NCBI RefSeq assembly: GCF_001426545.1
Contig: NZ_LMEZ01000007.1
Span: 442,478-506,477 of the forward strand
Direction: 5' to 3'
From: Mycobacterium sp. Root135
GTDB taxonomy: Bacteria > Actinomycetota > Actinomycetes > Mycobacteriales > Mycobacteriaceae
DNA: 64,000 bases
Under the pieces are notes generated by a model. It was not told the DNA's origin and made no database searches. It saw nothing but the letters and a program-made list of their open reading frames with translations. This document shows, piece after piece, positions 19,987 through 27,694 of the stretch (position 1 is the stretch's first letter; every line of letters begins with the position of its first letter). The translations under genes and the position numbers were made by a program.

Positions 19987-20073
19987 GCGGGAGCTCGGAG
20001 ATACCGGGCTGAGAGGGTGGCTGTCGAGCCACCGACCGCTTGAACCTGACCGGGTAATGCCGGCGTAGGGAGA
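19987..20073 (+). ncRNA. TPP riboswitch (thi-box)
   Basis: The conserved thiamine pyrophosphate aptamer is readily recognised: CCGGGCTGAGAGG (20004-20016) with the CTGAGA pyrimidine-sensing core, a GGTGGC/GCCACC P3 hairpin, then CTTGAACCTGACCGGGTAAT followed by GCCGGCGTAGGGA (20039-20071), which holds the pyrophosphate-binding arm and the 3' side of P1. The permease ATG is at 20084, and the Shine-Dalgarno candidate GGGAGAG lies at the aptamer 3' end. No terminator hairpin separates aptamer and gene, so control is probably at translation initiation, with TPP repressing expression. Confidence 0.93.
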
Positions 20074-20083
20074 GTGAGTTTCG

Positions 20084-21493
20084 ATGTCCATCGTCGTACG
20101 CCGTTTGCGTCCATCCGGCCCGCGTGGTTCGGCAGGCGAGGTCCCGCCCACCCTGATCGAGCCCGCCCCCCGCGTACTGGGGGTGTTCGACCAGTTGGGT
20201 CTGTGGGGCAACCTTGGGGTGAGCCTGCTCGGATTCACCGGCGCGGCAGTCGTTCTGCAGCCTGGCGGACCCGGCACACCGCAGCTGTCGCTGATGGCGG
20301 CGCTGCTGGCCACCGTCGTCGGCACGGTGCTCGGTGCGGCCGCGATCGCGGCGTCGGCGATACCCGGTGCGCAGACCGGTGCGCCGGCGATGGTGCTGCT
20401 GCGCGGCCTGCTCGGCACGCGGGTGTCCTACCTGCCGACGGTGCTCAACATCGTGCAGATGGTCGGGTGGGGCACCTTCGAATTGGTCACCATCGCGACG
20501 GCGGCCGCCACCGTGCTCCCTGCGGTGCCGCAGTGGATATTCGTCGTCGTGGGTGGCGTCATCACGACCGGGCTGTCGCTGTATCCGCTCGGCGCGGTCC
20601 GCGTTCTCCGCAAGTACGTCACCGTCGCCGTGGTGGTCGCGTTGGCGTACTTGTTCTTTCAACTGCTGGCCAAGCCGCTGCCGCCGCTGACCGAGGGGAC
20701 GTGGTCGGGGTTCAGCATCGGCATCGACACCACCGTGGCGGTGGCGGTGTCCTGGGTGCCGATGGCCGCGGACTACGCCCGGCACTCCCGCAGCTCGGCG
20801 GCGGCGTTCACCGGCGCCTTCTTCGGCTACGGCCTGACACAGATCGCCTGCTACGCGCTTGGCCTGTTGGCGCTCGTCACCGTGGCCGCCGACGGGGACC
20901 AGATCTTCGCCGCGTTCATCGCCGTCCCCCTCGGAGGGCTGGCCTTCGCCGTGCTCGCCATCCGGGAGATGGACCAGTCGTTCGCCAACGTCTACTCGGC
21001 CACCGTGTCGACGCAAAACGTGCGGCCCCGCTGGGACCGTCGCTACATCGCGGTCACGGTCGGCGTCCTCATCACCGTGCTCGCACTCGGAGTCAACATC
21101 TACGGCTACGCCAGCTTCCTGTCACTGATCGGTTCGGTGTTCGTGCCCCTGTTCGCGGTGCTCACCATCGACTACTACTGCTTCTCCGGTCGGCGTGGAT
21201 GGGACCTGACGTCGGATTCGGCCTCGCGCTGGATGATGCTGGCGCCGTGGATACTGGGCTTCGTCACCTACCAACTGATCTACCCCGGCCAGGTCGACTG
21301 GTGGGCGCATGCCTGGGGCAGGCTGGCGGAGGCCATCGGCTTCGTCGCGCAGCCGTGGATGAGCGCCTCAATCTTCTCGTTCGTCGTCGCGGCCGCGCTG
21401 ACCCTGGTGGTCGGCGGCGTGTCCCGGTTGGCTGGCCGACGTTCGCCGGCCCGGTCGACCGACGACGACGAATGTGACGTAACACCCATGTGA
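20084..21493 (+). CDS. NCS1-family permease, probable thiamine-precursor (HMP) transporter CytX-like
   Basis: A 469-residue nucleobase:cation symporter-1/purine-cytosine permease family protein with about 12 transmembrane segments. The N-terminal LGLWGNLGVSLLGF and the VSWVPMAADYARHSRSS segment are typical of cytosine/purine permeases. It is directly controlled by a TPP riboswitch, and NCS1 permeases with THI elements (CytX) are predicted to import hydroxymethylpyrimidine or related thiamine precursors. Transport of the pyrimidine moiety is therefore more likely than cytosine uptake. The ATG at 20084 is supported by GGGAGAG at the aptamer end. No other thiamine gene follows in the transcript. 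Confidence 0.85.
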   Translation: MSIVVRRLRPSGPRGSAGEVPPTLIEPAPRVLGVFDQLGLWGNLGVSLLGFTGAAVVLQPGGPGTPQLSLMAALLATVVGTVLGAAAIAASAIPGAQTGAPAMVLLRGLLGTRVSYLPTVLNIVQMVGWGTFELVTIATAAATVLPAVPQWIFVVVGGVITTGLSLYPLGAVRVLRKYVTVAVVVALAYLFFQLLAKPLPPLTEGTWSGFSIGIDTTVAVAVSWVPMAADYARHSRSSAAAFTGAFFGYGLTQIACYALGLLALVTVAADGDQIFAAFIAVPLGGLAFAVLAIREMDQSFANVYSATVSTQNVRPRWDRRYIAVTVGVLITVLALGVNIYGYASFLSLIGSVFVPLFAVLTIDYYCFSGRRGWDLTSDSASRWMMLAPWILGFVTYQLIYPGQVDWWAHAWGRLAEAIGFVAQPWMSASIFSFVVAAALTLVVGGVSRLAGRRSPARSTDDDECDVTPM

Positions 21494-21529
21494 GAGATGT
21501 CGCGCTCTTGCCCCTAGCGTCGACCGGGC

Positions 21530-22189
21530 ATGTTGCGGGAACATGGGTTTATGTATACGAGCGCCGCGGACCACGGCACCCAGCCGTCGCCGGTGACCAT
21601 GACCCCCATCCGGGCGTGGGCGAAGTGTGCGTTCGGTCGTGGCCCGCTGCTTCGCGGAGCGGATCGCATACAAGCGTGGGGCCTCATCTTGGCAGTCGTG
21701 GCTATGGTCGCCGCCATCGCCCCGGCGATGTCCCTCGGTCAACTGGGGTACGCCGAGCGGGCCAAGACCATCGCCGCCGAGGCGGCCACCCGACACCAGG
21801 TCCAGGCCATCGCTCTGAGCGACAGCACCGCCGACCCGACCCAGGTCGAATCGGCCACGTCCGCGTCGTTCGTGGCGCACGTGCGCTGGACCGCCCAGAA
21901 CGTCGCACACGAGGACTACTCGAAGGTCGAGCAACCCGTCAGGGCCGGACAACCGGTCCGCATCTGGCTCGACGACGCAGGCAAGGTGACCACTCCTCCG
22001 CAGACCGACGCCGACGCGCGGGTCGACTCGATGGGTACCGCCGCGATCCTCTGGCTGGGATTCGCCGCAATGATCGGCATCGCCGTGGCGATGCTCCGCA
22101 CGGCCGTCGGTCGTGCCAAGGACCGCAGGTGGGACCGCGGTCTGCAGGCCCTCGTCGACGGTGGCGGATCAGCGACCCAGCGCCCCTGA
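21530..22189 (+). CDS. Rv1733c-like two-TM membrane protein
   Basis: A protein of up to 219 residues with two hydrophobic helices (about residues 48-70 and 168-188) separated by an extracytoplasmic domain of about 95 residues. The pattern resembles the mycobacterial Rv1733c family: PLLRGADRIQAWGLILAVVAM before the first helix and PVRIWLDDAGKVTTPP in the outer domain. Function is unknown; Rv1733c belongs to the DosR regulon, but no DosR box was seen here. The start is uncertain: ATGs at 21530, 21551 and 21599 are all in frame, and none has a good Shine-Dalgarno sequence. Confidence 0.7.
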   Translation: MLREHGFMYTSAADHGTQPSPVTMTPIRAWAKCAFGRGPLLRGADRIQAWGLILAVVAMVAAIAPAMSLGQLGYAERAKTIAAEAATRHQVQAIALSDSTADPTQVESATSASFVAHVRWTAQNVAHEDYSKVEQPVRAGQPVRIWLDDAGKVTTPPQTDADARVDSMGTAAILWLGFAAMIGIAVAMLRTAVGRAKDRRWDRGLQALVDGGGSATQRP

Positions 22190-22268
22190 CGTCCACCCCC
22201 TGGCGCGACGCGTCCCGGAACCCCGCACGTCCTTCCTCAAGCCTCTCCCGTCTTGCGGTGAAGCCAGA

Positions 22269-22285
22269 TTGCATACTGTATTTTG
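22269..22285. promoter_or_regulatory. GntR-type operator copy a, upstream of YdeP-type gene
   Basis: TTGCATACTGTATTTTG. The left arm is a perfect TTGCATAC; the right arm keeps GTAT of GTATGCAA. Its centre is 76 bp before the ATG at 22353. It is one of about ten copies in this window of the 17-bp palindrome TTGCATAC-N-GTATGCAA. Confidence 0.6.
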
Positions 22286-22352
22286 GTGACGGTCGCCTGG
22301 AGACGTACCCGGCGGACGCTCACCAGCAGCCCCAAGGAAGGACCCCGACGAG

Positions 22353-24674
22353 ATGACCGCAGGCGAGGACGACCTCACCGTCAAGGCACCTCAGAAGTGG
22401 GCCACCGGAGTGCCCGCCGTGATGCACGCGCTGGAGTTCTCGCTCGGGCACACGTCGCTGCGGCGCACCGCACTCAACCTGCTGACCATCAACCAGGCCA
22501 ACGGCGTCGACTGCCCTGGCTGCGCATGGCCGGAACCGAGCAAGCGACACTTCAGCGAGTACTGCGAAAACGGCGCCAAGCACGTCAACGACGAGGCGAC
22601 CACGCGGCGGATCACCCGAGACTTCTTCCGTGAGCACCCCGTCTCGGTCCTCGCGACCAAGTCCGACATGTGGCTCAACGATCAGGGCCGCCTGACCGAG
22701 CCGATGGTGAAGCGCCCCGGCTCGGATCACTACGAGCCGATCGGCTGGGACGACGCATTCGACCTCCTGGCCGACGAGCTGCGTGGTCTCGACTCCCCCG
22801 ACGAGTCGCTGTTCTACACCTCTGGCCGGCTGAGCAACGAGGCCGCGTTCCTGCTGCAGCTGTTCGCCCGCAGCCTCGGCACCAACAACCTCCCCGACTG
22901 CAGCAACATGTGCCACGAATCCAGCGGTTCGGGACTCGGCGAAACCCTCGGCATCGGCAAGGGCAGCGTCAGCCTCGACGACATCGAAGAATCCGATCTG
23001 ATCTTCGCCGTCGGCATCAACCCCGGCACCAACATGCCGCGAATGCTCTCCTCCCTCGAGGAGACCAAGCGCAACGGCGGCCACGTCATCGCCGTCAACC
23101 CGCTCCCCGAGGCCGGGCTGATCCGCTTCAAGAACCCGCAGAAGGCCAGGGGCATCGTCGGCCGCGGGACCACGATCGCCGACCAGTTCCTGCACATCAA
23201 GCCCGGCGGCGACCTCGCCCTCTTCCAGGCGATCAACGCACTGCTTCTCGCCGCGGAGGACGCCAATCCGGGCACCGTGCTCGACCACGACTTCATCGCC
23301 AGTGACACCACCGGCTTCGCCGAGTTCGCCGAGCACACCCGTCGGATCGACTGGGAGGACATCCTTTCCGCGACCGGGCTGTCGCGCGAGGAGATCGACC
23401 AGGTCGTCGACCGCGTGCTCGCGAGCAAGAAGATCATCGTGTGCTGGGCGATGGGCGTCACGCAGCAGAAGCACGGCGTCGCCACGGTCCGCGAGATCGT
23501 CAACTTCCTCATGTTGCGCGGCAACCTGGGCCGCCCGGGAGCAGGCGTCTGCCCGGTCCGCGGGCACAGCAACGTCCAGGGCGACCGGACCATGGGCATC
23601 TGGGAGCGGATGCCGCAGCCGTTCCTCGACGCCCTCGGCCGCGAGTTCGACTTCACCCCGCCACGCCAACACGGGCTGGACGCGGTGGACGCGATCCGCG
23701 CCATGCGCGACGGCAAGGCGAAGTTCTTCATGGGCTTCGCGGGGAACTTCGCGCGGGCGACGCCGGACAGCGACCAGACCGAGGCTGCGATGCGCAAGTG
23801 CCGCCTGACCGCGCACGTGTCGACGAAGCTCAACCTGTCCCACGCCGTGTGCGGAGACACCGCGCTCATCCTCCCGACGCTCGGCCGCAGTGACCGCGAC
23901 GAACAGCTCACCGGCGAGCAGTTCGTCACGGTGGAGGACTCGATGAGCATCGTCCACCAGTCGCACGGTCGTCTGCACCCCGCGTCGGAGCACTTGCTGA
24001 GCGAGGTGGCCATCGTCTCGCGGCTGGCCCGCCGCACCCTCGGCGCGGAGTCGACGATTCCGTGGGAGAGCTTCGAAGCCGATTACGACCTTATCCGCGA
24101 ACGGATTTCGCGCGTCGTGCCGGATTTCCAGGACTTCAACGCACGGGTCCGCGAGCCGGGCGGCTTCCGGTTGCCCAACCCGGTCAACGAACACCGCTAC
24201 CCCACCCCGTCGGGCAAGGCCGTCTTCACCAGCAACACGTTCGATCGGCTCCAGGTACCCGATGGGCATCTGGTCCTGCAGACCATGCGGTCCCACGACC
24301 AGTGGAACACCGTGCCGTACGCCCTCAACGACCGCTACCGCGGCATCCACAACGGGCGACGCGTCGTGCTGGTCAACCCGGCCGACATCGAGGCGCTCGG
24401 CCTGGCCGACCGTCAGATGGTGGACCTGGCCAGTACGTGGGAGGACGGAATCGTCAGGCGCGCGAAGGACTTTCGCATCGTGTCGTACCCGTCGGCACGC
24501 GGGTCGGCGGCGTCCTACTATCCCGAGACCAACGTACTCGTCCCACTGGACAGCGTCGCCGACACCAGCAACACGCCCACCTCGAAGGGCGTCTTCGTCC
24601 GGCTGATTCCTGCGGAGCAGGTCGACGCGACCGCGCCGGCGGAATCGGCCGAGCTGCCCGCGATGGGGCGCTGA
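22353..24674 (+). CDS. FdhF/YdeP family molybdopterin oxidoreductase
   Basis: A 773-residue molybdopterin-binding oxidoreductase of the YdeP/FdhF-like group. It opens with GVDCPGCAWPEP (CPGC instead of a full N-terminal four-Cys Fe-S motif), keeps the Mo-binding region with Cys187 in CSNMCHESSGSGLGE (the probable molybdenum ligand), and has the C-terminal MopB_CT domain (about residues 640-750, TMRSHDQWNT). Homologues are annotated as alternative formate dehydrogenase alpha subunits; E. coli YdeP is linked to acid resistance. The electron acceptor is not evident. The ATG at 22353 follows AAGGAAGG. A GntR-type operator lies upstream, the same as for fdhD and the oxalate genes, which fits a role in oxidising formate made from oxalate. 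Confidence 0.83.
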   Translation: MTAGEDDLTVKAPQKWATGVPAVMHALEFSLGHTSLRRTALNLLTINQANGVDCPGCAWPEPSKRHFSEYCENGAKHVNDEATTRRITRDFFREHPVSVLATKSDMWLNDQGRLTEPMVKRPGSDHYEPIGWDDAFDLLADELRGLDSPDESLFYTSGRLSNEAAFLLQLFARSLGTNNLPDCSNMCHESSGSGLGETLGIGKGSVSLDDIEESDLIFAVGINPGTNMPRMLSSLEETKRNGGHVIAVNPLPEAGLIRFKNPQKARGIVGRGTTIADQFLHIKPGGDLALFQAINALLLAAEDANPGTVLDHDFIASDTTGFAEFAEHTRRIDWEDILSATGLSREEIDQVVDRVLASKKIIVCWAMGVTQQKHGVATVREIVNFLMLRGNLGRPGAGVCPVRGHSNVQGDRTMGIWERMPQPFLDALGREFDFTPPRQHGLDAVDAIRAMRDGKAKFFMGFAGNFARATPDSDQTEAAMRKCRLTAHVSTKLNLSHAVCGDTALILPTLGRSDRDEQLTGEQFVTVEDSMSIVHQSHGRLHPASEHLLSEVAIVSRLARRTLGAESTIPWESFEADYDLIRERISRVVPDFQDFNARVREPGGFRLPNPVNEHRYPTPSGKAVFTSNTFDRLQVPDGHLVLQTMRSHDQWNTVPYALNDRYRGIHNGRRVVLVNPADIEALGLADRQMVDLASTWEDGIVRRAKDFRIVSYPSARGSAASYYPETNVLVPLDSVADTSNTPTSKGVFVRLIPAEQVDATAPAESAELPAMGR

Positions 24675-24677
24675 CGC

Positions 24678-25607
24678 TCAGCCGCGCATCAACTCGGCGA
24701 CGTGCGCGCCGACGGACTCCCTGAGCCCCTGGAGGTCGTAGCCGCCTTCCAACACCGACACCAGGCGACCGTCGCAGTGCCGCTCGGCGGCCACCATCAG
24801 CTCGCGGGTCACCCAGGCAAAGTCGTCGGCGGTCATGCACAGCGAGCCGAGCGGATCACGTTCGTGGGCGTCGAAACCCGCTGAGACGATGACGAGTTCG
24901 GGTGAGAACGCGTCGAGGGCGGGCAGGATCCGGTCGGTGAACGCCGCGCGCAGTTCGGCACCACCGTCGCCGGCGGACAGCGGGGTGTTGAAGACGTTCC
25001 CGACGCCCGTCTCGCGGACTTCGCCGGTGCCGGGGAACCACGGCATCTGGTGCGTGGAGGCGTACAGCACGTCGGAATCGGAGTAGAAGATCTCCTGCGT
25101 GCCGTTGCCGTGGTGGACGTCGAAGTCCACGATCGCGACCCTGGTCAACCCGTGCTTGAGCTGGGCGTGGCGGGCGCCGATGCCGATGTTGTTGAACAGA
25201 CAAAAGCCCATGGCTCGGTCGGTTTCGGCATGGTGCCCCGGCGGGCGGCAAGCGACGAAGGCGTTCTGCACACCCCCCGACATGACCTGGTCGACGGCTT
25301 GGATCGTGCCGCCGACGCCCCGCAGGACGACCTCCCACGTCGACGGTTCCATCATGGTGTCGCCGCCGTCGAGATAGACGAAACCGTCCGCCGGACGCGC
25401 GCCTTCCAAGGCGTCGACGTAGGCGTCGGTGTGCACGTAGCGCGTCGCGTCGAGGGCGCCGAGCTGAGCCTCCTCGCGGATCAGGTCGTCGAACCGCGAC
25501 TGCCCGAGGGCCGACTGCACCGCGCGGTAGCGATCGGGCCGCTCGGGGTGACCCGCCGACGTCTGGTGGTTGGCGAAGGCATCGTGGTGGACCAGCAGAG
25601 TGGGCAC
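24678..25607 (-). CDS. class II histone-deacetylase-like protein (acetylpolyamine/AcuC type)
   Basis: A 309-residue arginase-fold zinc deacetylase. Motifs include HPERPDRY near residue 20, CRPPGHHAE (the two active-site His), GFCLFNNIGIGA, and the metal-binding DFDVHHGNGTQEIF and SAGFDAHERDPLG; the C-terminal LEGGYDL is also present. Possible substrates are acetylpolyamines, acetylated enzymes (AcuC acts on acetyl-CoA synthetase) or other acyl amides. The GTG at 25607 has GGGAG eight bases upstream and gives the usual N-terminus. It is convergent with the YdeP-type gene (3-bp gap) and has a GntR-type operator in its promoter, tying it to the oxalate island. Confidence 0.87.
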   Translation of the reverse strand: MPTLLVHHDAFANHQTSAGHPERPDRYRAVQSALGQSRFDDLIREEAQLGALDATRYVHTDAYVDALEGARPADGFVYLDGGDTMMEPSTWEVVLRGVGGTIQAVDQVMSGGVQNAFVACRPPGHHAETDRAMGFCLFNNIGIGARHAQLKHGLTRVAIVDFDVHHGNGTQEIFYSDSDVLYASTHQMPWFPGTGEVRETGVGNVFNTPLSAGDGGAELRAAFTDRILPALDAFSPELVIVSAGFDAHERDPLGSLCMTADDFAWVTRELMVAAERHCDGRLVSVLEGGYDLQGLRESVGAHVAELMRG

Positions 25608-25641
25608 GCCCTGGGCTCCCGTCGGGGTCGGACTGCATGAA

Positions 25642-25658
25642 CCGGATATTGTATGCAA
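25642..25658. promoter_or_regulatory. GntR-type operator copy b, upstream of deacetylase
   Basis: CCGGATATTGTATGCAA. The right arm GTATGCAA is perfect; the left arm keeps G and ATA of TTGCATAC. It lies 35 bp upstream of the deacetylase GTG (25607), where a repressor would block a minus-strand promoter. Confidence 0.55.
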
Positions 25659-25890
25659 GACTAGCCCGTGGGGGCACGTGGGTCTACGGCGCGCCCGTCG
25701 GGCGTCGTGCTGGTCGGTGGCCGACGCGACCGACCCGCCCGCTCCCCTTGCCGCCTTCTGCGCCAGAAATCCCTGCAACGCAACGTGATTCACGGCGTTT
25801 ATCGACCAATTGACACTCGGTATCGCGGCCCCAGAATTCTTGACAAGCGAATCCGGCGGGCGTTCACTCAAGTTCTCTAGTGAGAGTTCC

Positions 25891-25907
25891 ATTCCGCATT
25901 GCGGAAT
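25891..25907. promoter_or_regulatory. IclR-type operator for the hyi-glxR-gcl operon
   Basis: ATTCCGCATTGCGGAAT is a perfect palindrome (8-bp arms around one central base), 39 bp before the hyi GTG. IclR-family regulators bind short palindromes of this kind, and the gene for an IclR protein is at the 3' end of the operon. A degenerate copy (30322-30338) lies upstream of that regulator gene. Confidence 0.65.
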
Positions 25908-25946
25908 GAATCCACGCCGCTCCGCATCAACGAAGGGCATGCCGTC

Positions 25947-26804
25947 GTGAAGGCCACCTACACCGTCAACTGCTCGATTTTGCTGACCGACCTCCCGCTG
26001 CTGGATCGGCCTGCCGCCGCCAGAGACGCCGGCTTCTCAGCCGTCGAGTTCTGGTGGCCGTTCGCCACCCCGACGCCGACCGACGCCGAGGTCACGGCAT
26101 TCATCCGGGCCATTCAGGACGCTGGCGTGCAACTGACCGGCCTCAACTTCGCCGCGGGGGACATGCCGGCCGGCGATCGCGGGATCGTGTCGAATCCCGC
26201 ACTGCAGAAAGCCTTTCAGGACAACGTCGCCGTCGCGGTCGACATCGCCGACACCCTCGGAACCCGCGCCTTCAACGCCCTGTACGGCAACCGCGACGAC
26301 GCGTTCACCCCAGCCACTCAGGACGACGTCGCCGCCGACAACCTGGCCTTCGCCGCGGCGGCGGCCGACCGCATCGGTGCCATCGTGCTGGTGGAGCCGG
26401 TCAGCGGCGCCCCGCGCTACCCGATCAAGACGGCCGCGGACGCCATCGGCGTCATCGACCGGGTGCACGCCGAGAGCGGCACCACCAACCTGCGCTTGCT
26501 CGCCGATCTCTACCACCTCGACGTCAACGGCGACGACACCTCGGCCGTCATCCGCGACCACGGCAGCCGCATCGGGCACGTACAGATCGCCGACGCCCCC
26601 GGGCGCGGAGAACCGGGCACCGGCGGCGTGGCCCTCGCCCGCCAGTTGCACGAGCTCGCCGACGGCGGATACGCCGGCTACCTCGGACTGGAATACAAGG
26701 CCACCCGTCCCGACACCTTCGACTGGCTTCCCCGCGACGAGCGCGGCGCCAACGCAGTGAACATCGAAACCCTTTCGCAGCAACAGGAAACGAGGATCTC
26801 GTGA
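25947..26804 (+). CDS. hyi: hydroxypyruvate isomerase
   Basis: A 285-residue TIM-barrel sugar-isomerase-like protein that interconverts hydroxypyruvate and tartronate semialdehyde. Features: KATYTVNCSILLTDLPLLDRP at the N-terminus (first strand), AVEFWWPFATPTP (the characteristic EFWWPF motif), metal-binding Glu in VLVEPVSG, LLADLYHLDVNGD, GHVQIADAPGRGEPGTG and YLGLEYKAT. The start is a GTG at 25947 with GAAGGG upstream; an earlier ATG would overlap the palindromic operator and is unlikely. It is the first gene of the hyi-glxR-gcl operon and overlaps glxR by four bases. Confidence 0.9.
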   Translation: MKATYTVNCSILLTDLPLLDRPAAARDAGFSAVEFWWPFATPTPTDAEVTAFIRAIQDAGVQLTGLNFAAGDMPAGDRGIVSNPALQKAFQDNVAVAVDIADTLGTRAFNALYGNRDDAFTPATQDDVAADNLAFAAAAADRIGAIVLVEPVSGAPRYPIKTAADAIGVIDRVHAESGTTNLRLLADLYHLDVNGDDTSAVIRDHGSRIGHVQIADAPGRGEPGTGGVALARQLHELADGGYAGYLGLEYKATRPDTFDWLPRDERGANAVNIETLSQQQETRIS

Positions 26805-27694
26805 GCACCATCGGATTCATCGGACTGGGCATCATGGGCGGCCCGATGGCCCGCCACCTGGTGACAGCCGGCTACACCGTCATCGGATACGACCGCTCCG
26901 AGGAACGCATGCAGGCCTTGGTCGCCGCGGGCGGGTCGGCCGCCGACTCCATCGAGCAGACCGTCAAGAACGCAGACGTGGTGGCGATCATGGTCCCCGA
27001 CTCCCCCGACGTCCAAGCCGTGTTGCTCCCTGAGGACGGCGTGTTCGCCAACGCCCAACCAGGCACCCTGGTGATCGACTTCTCCTCGATCCGGCCCGAC
27101 GTCACCGCCGAGCTGGCCAAGACCGCAGCCGAACGCGGCCTGCGCATCGTCGACGCACCGGTCTCCGGCGGTGAGCCCGGCGCCGTCAACGCCACCCTGT
27201 CCATCATGGTCGGCGGCACCGACGCCGACTTCGCCTCGGCCAAGCCAATCTTCGACGTCGTCGGCAAGACCATCGCCCACGTCGGACCCAGCGGCGCCGG
27301 ACAGACTGTCAAGGCCGCGAACCAGCTGATCGTGGCGGGCAACATCGAACTGTTGGCCGAGGCCATCACCTTCCTGCGCGCCTACGGAGTGGACATCGAC
27401 GCCGCGGTCGAGGTGCTCGGCGGCGGCCTGGCGGGATCGGCGGTGCTCAACCAGAAGGCACCGAAGATGTTGTCCGGTAACTTCGATCCCGGCTTCCGAA
27501 TCGCGCTGCACCACAAGGACATGGGCATCGTCACCTCGGCGGCACGCGAGGCCGGGGTCGTCATCCCGCTCGGCGCCGTCGTCGCACAGTTGATGGCGTC
27601 GGCGATCGCCAACGGTGACGGCGGCCTTGACCACTCCGCATTGTTGTTGGGCGTGGAGCGGCTGTCCGGCACGAAGGCCGAGGCGTCGAAGTGA
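26801..27694 (+). CDS. glxR: 2-hydroxy-3-oxopropionate (tartronate semialdehyde) reductase
   Basis: A 297-residue beta-hydroxyacid dehydrogenase. The N-terminal [16 protein letters not shown] dinucleotide motif, the substrate-binding [11 protein letters not shown], and the [11 protein letters not shown] segment with the catalytic Lys are all present, followed by the all-helical C-terminal domain ending in HKDMGIV. It reduces tartronate semialdehyde from Gcl to glycerate. The start is a GTG at 26801 overlapping the hyi stop (GTGA); its own stop overlaps the gcl GTG in the same way. Confidence 0.94.
   Translation: MSTIGFIGLGIMGGPMARHLVTAGYTVIGYDRSEERMQALVAAGGSAADSIEQTVKNADVVAIMVPDSPDVQAVLLPEDGVFANAQPGTLVIDFSSIRPDVTAELAKTAAERGLRIVDAPVSGGEPGAVNATLSIMVGGTDADFASAKPIFDVVGKTIAHVGPSGAGQTVKAANQLIVAGNIELLAEAITFLRAYGVDIDAAVEVLGGGLAGSAVLNQKAPKMLSGNFDPGFRIALHHKDMGIVTSAAREAGVVIPLGAVVAQLMASAIANGDGGLDHSALLLGVERLSGTKAEASK

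Larger units (their letters stand above)
25608..25946. promoter_or_regulatory. deacetylase / hyi divergent promoter region
   Basis: A 339-bp spacer without a gene. Besides the GntR-type site at 25642-25658 and the IclR-type palindrome at 25891-25907, it has TTGACA hexamers at 25810-25815 and 25840-25845, candidates for -35 elements driving hyi-glxR-gcl. The rest shows nothing recognisable. Confidence 0.45.

Noticed and set aside
19049-21016. Long minus-strand open frames opposite the universal stress protein and NCS1 permease genes
   Set aside because: They are the usual consequence of high G/C third positions; translated products have low-complexity Arg/Gly/Asp-rich composition with no motif, and the riboswitch and family motifs are on the plus strand. 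The same holds for other long antisense frames, such as those opposite sdhA and the YdeP-type gene.
21494-21529. DosR box before the Rv1733c-like gene
   Set aside because: The GCCC-N12-GGGC arrangement does not contain the GGGACT-type half sites of the DosR consensus.
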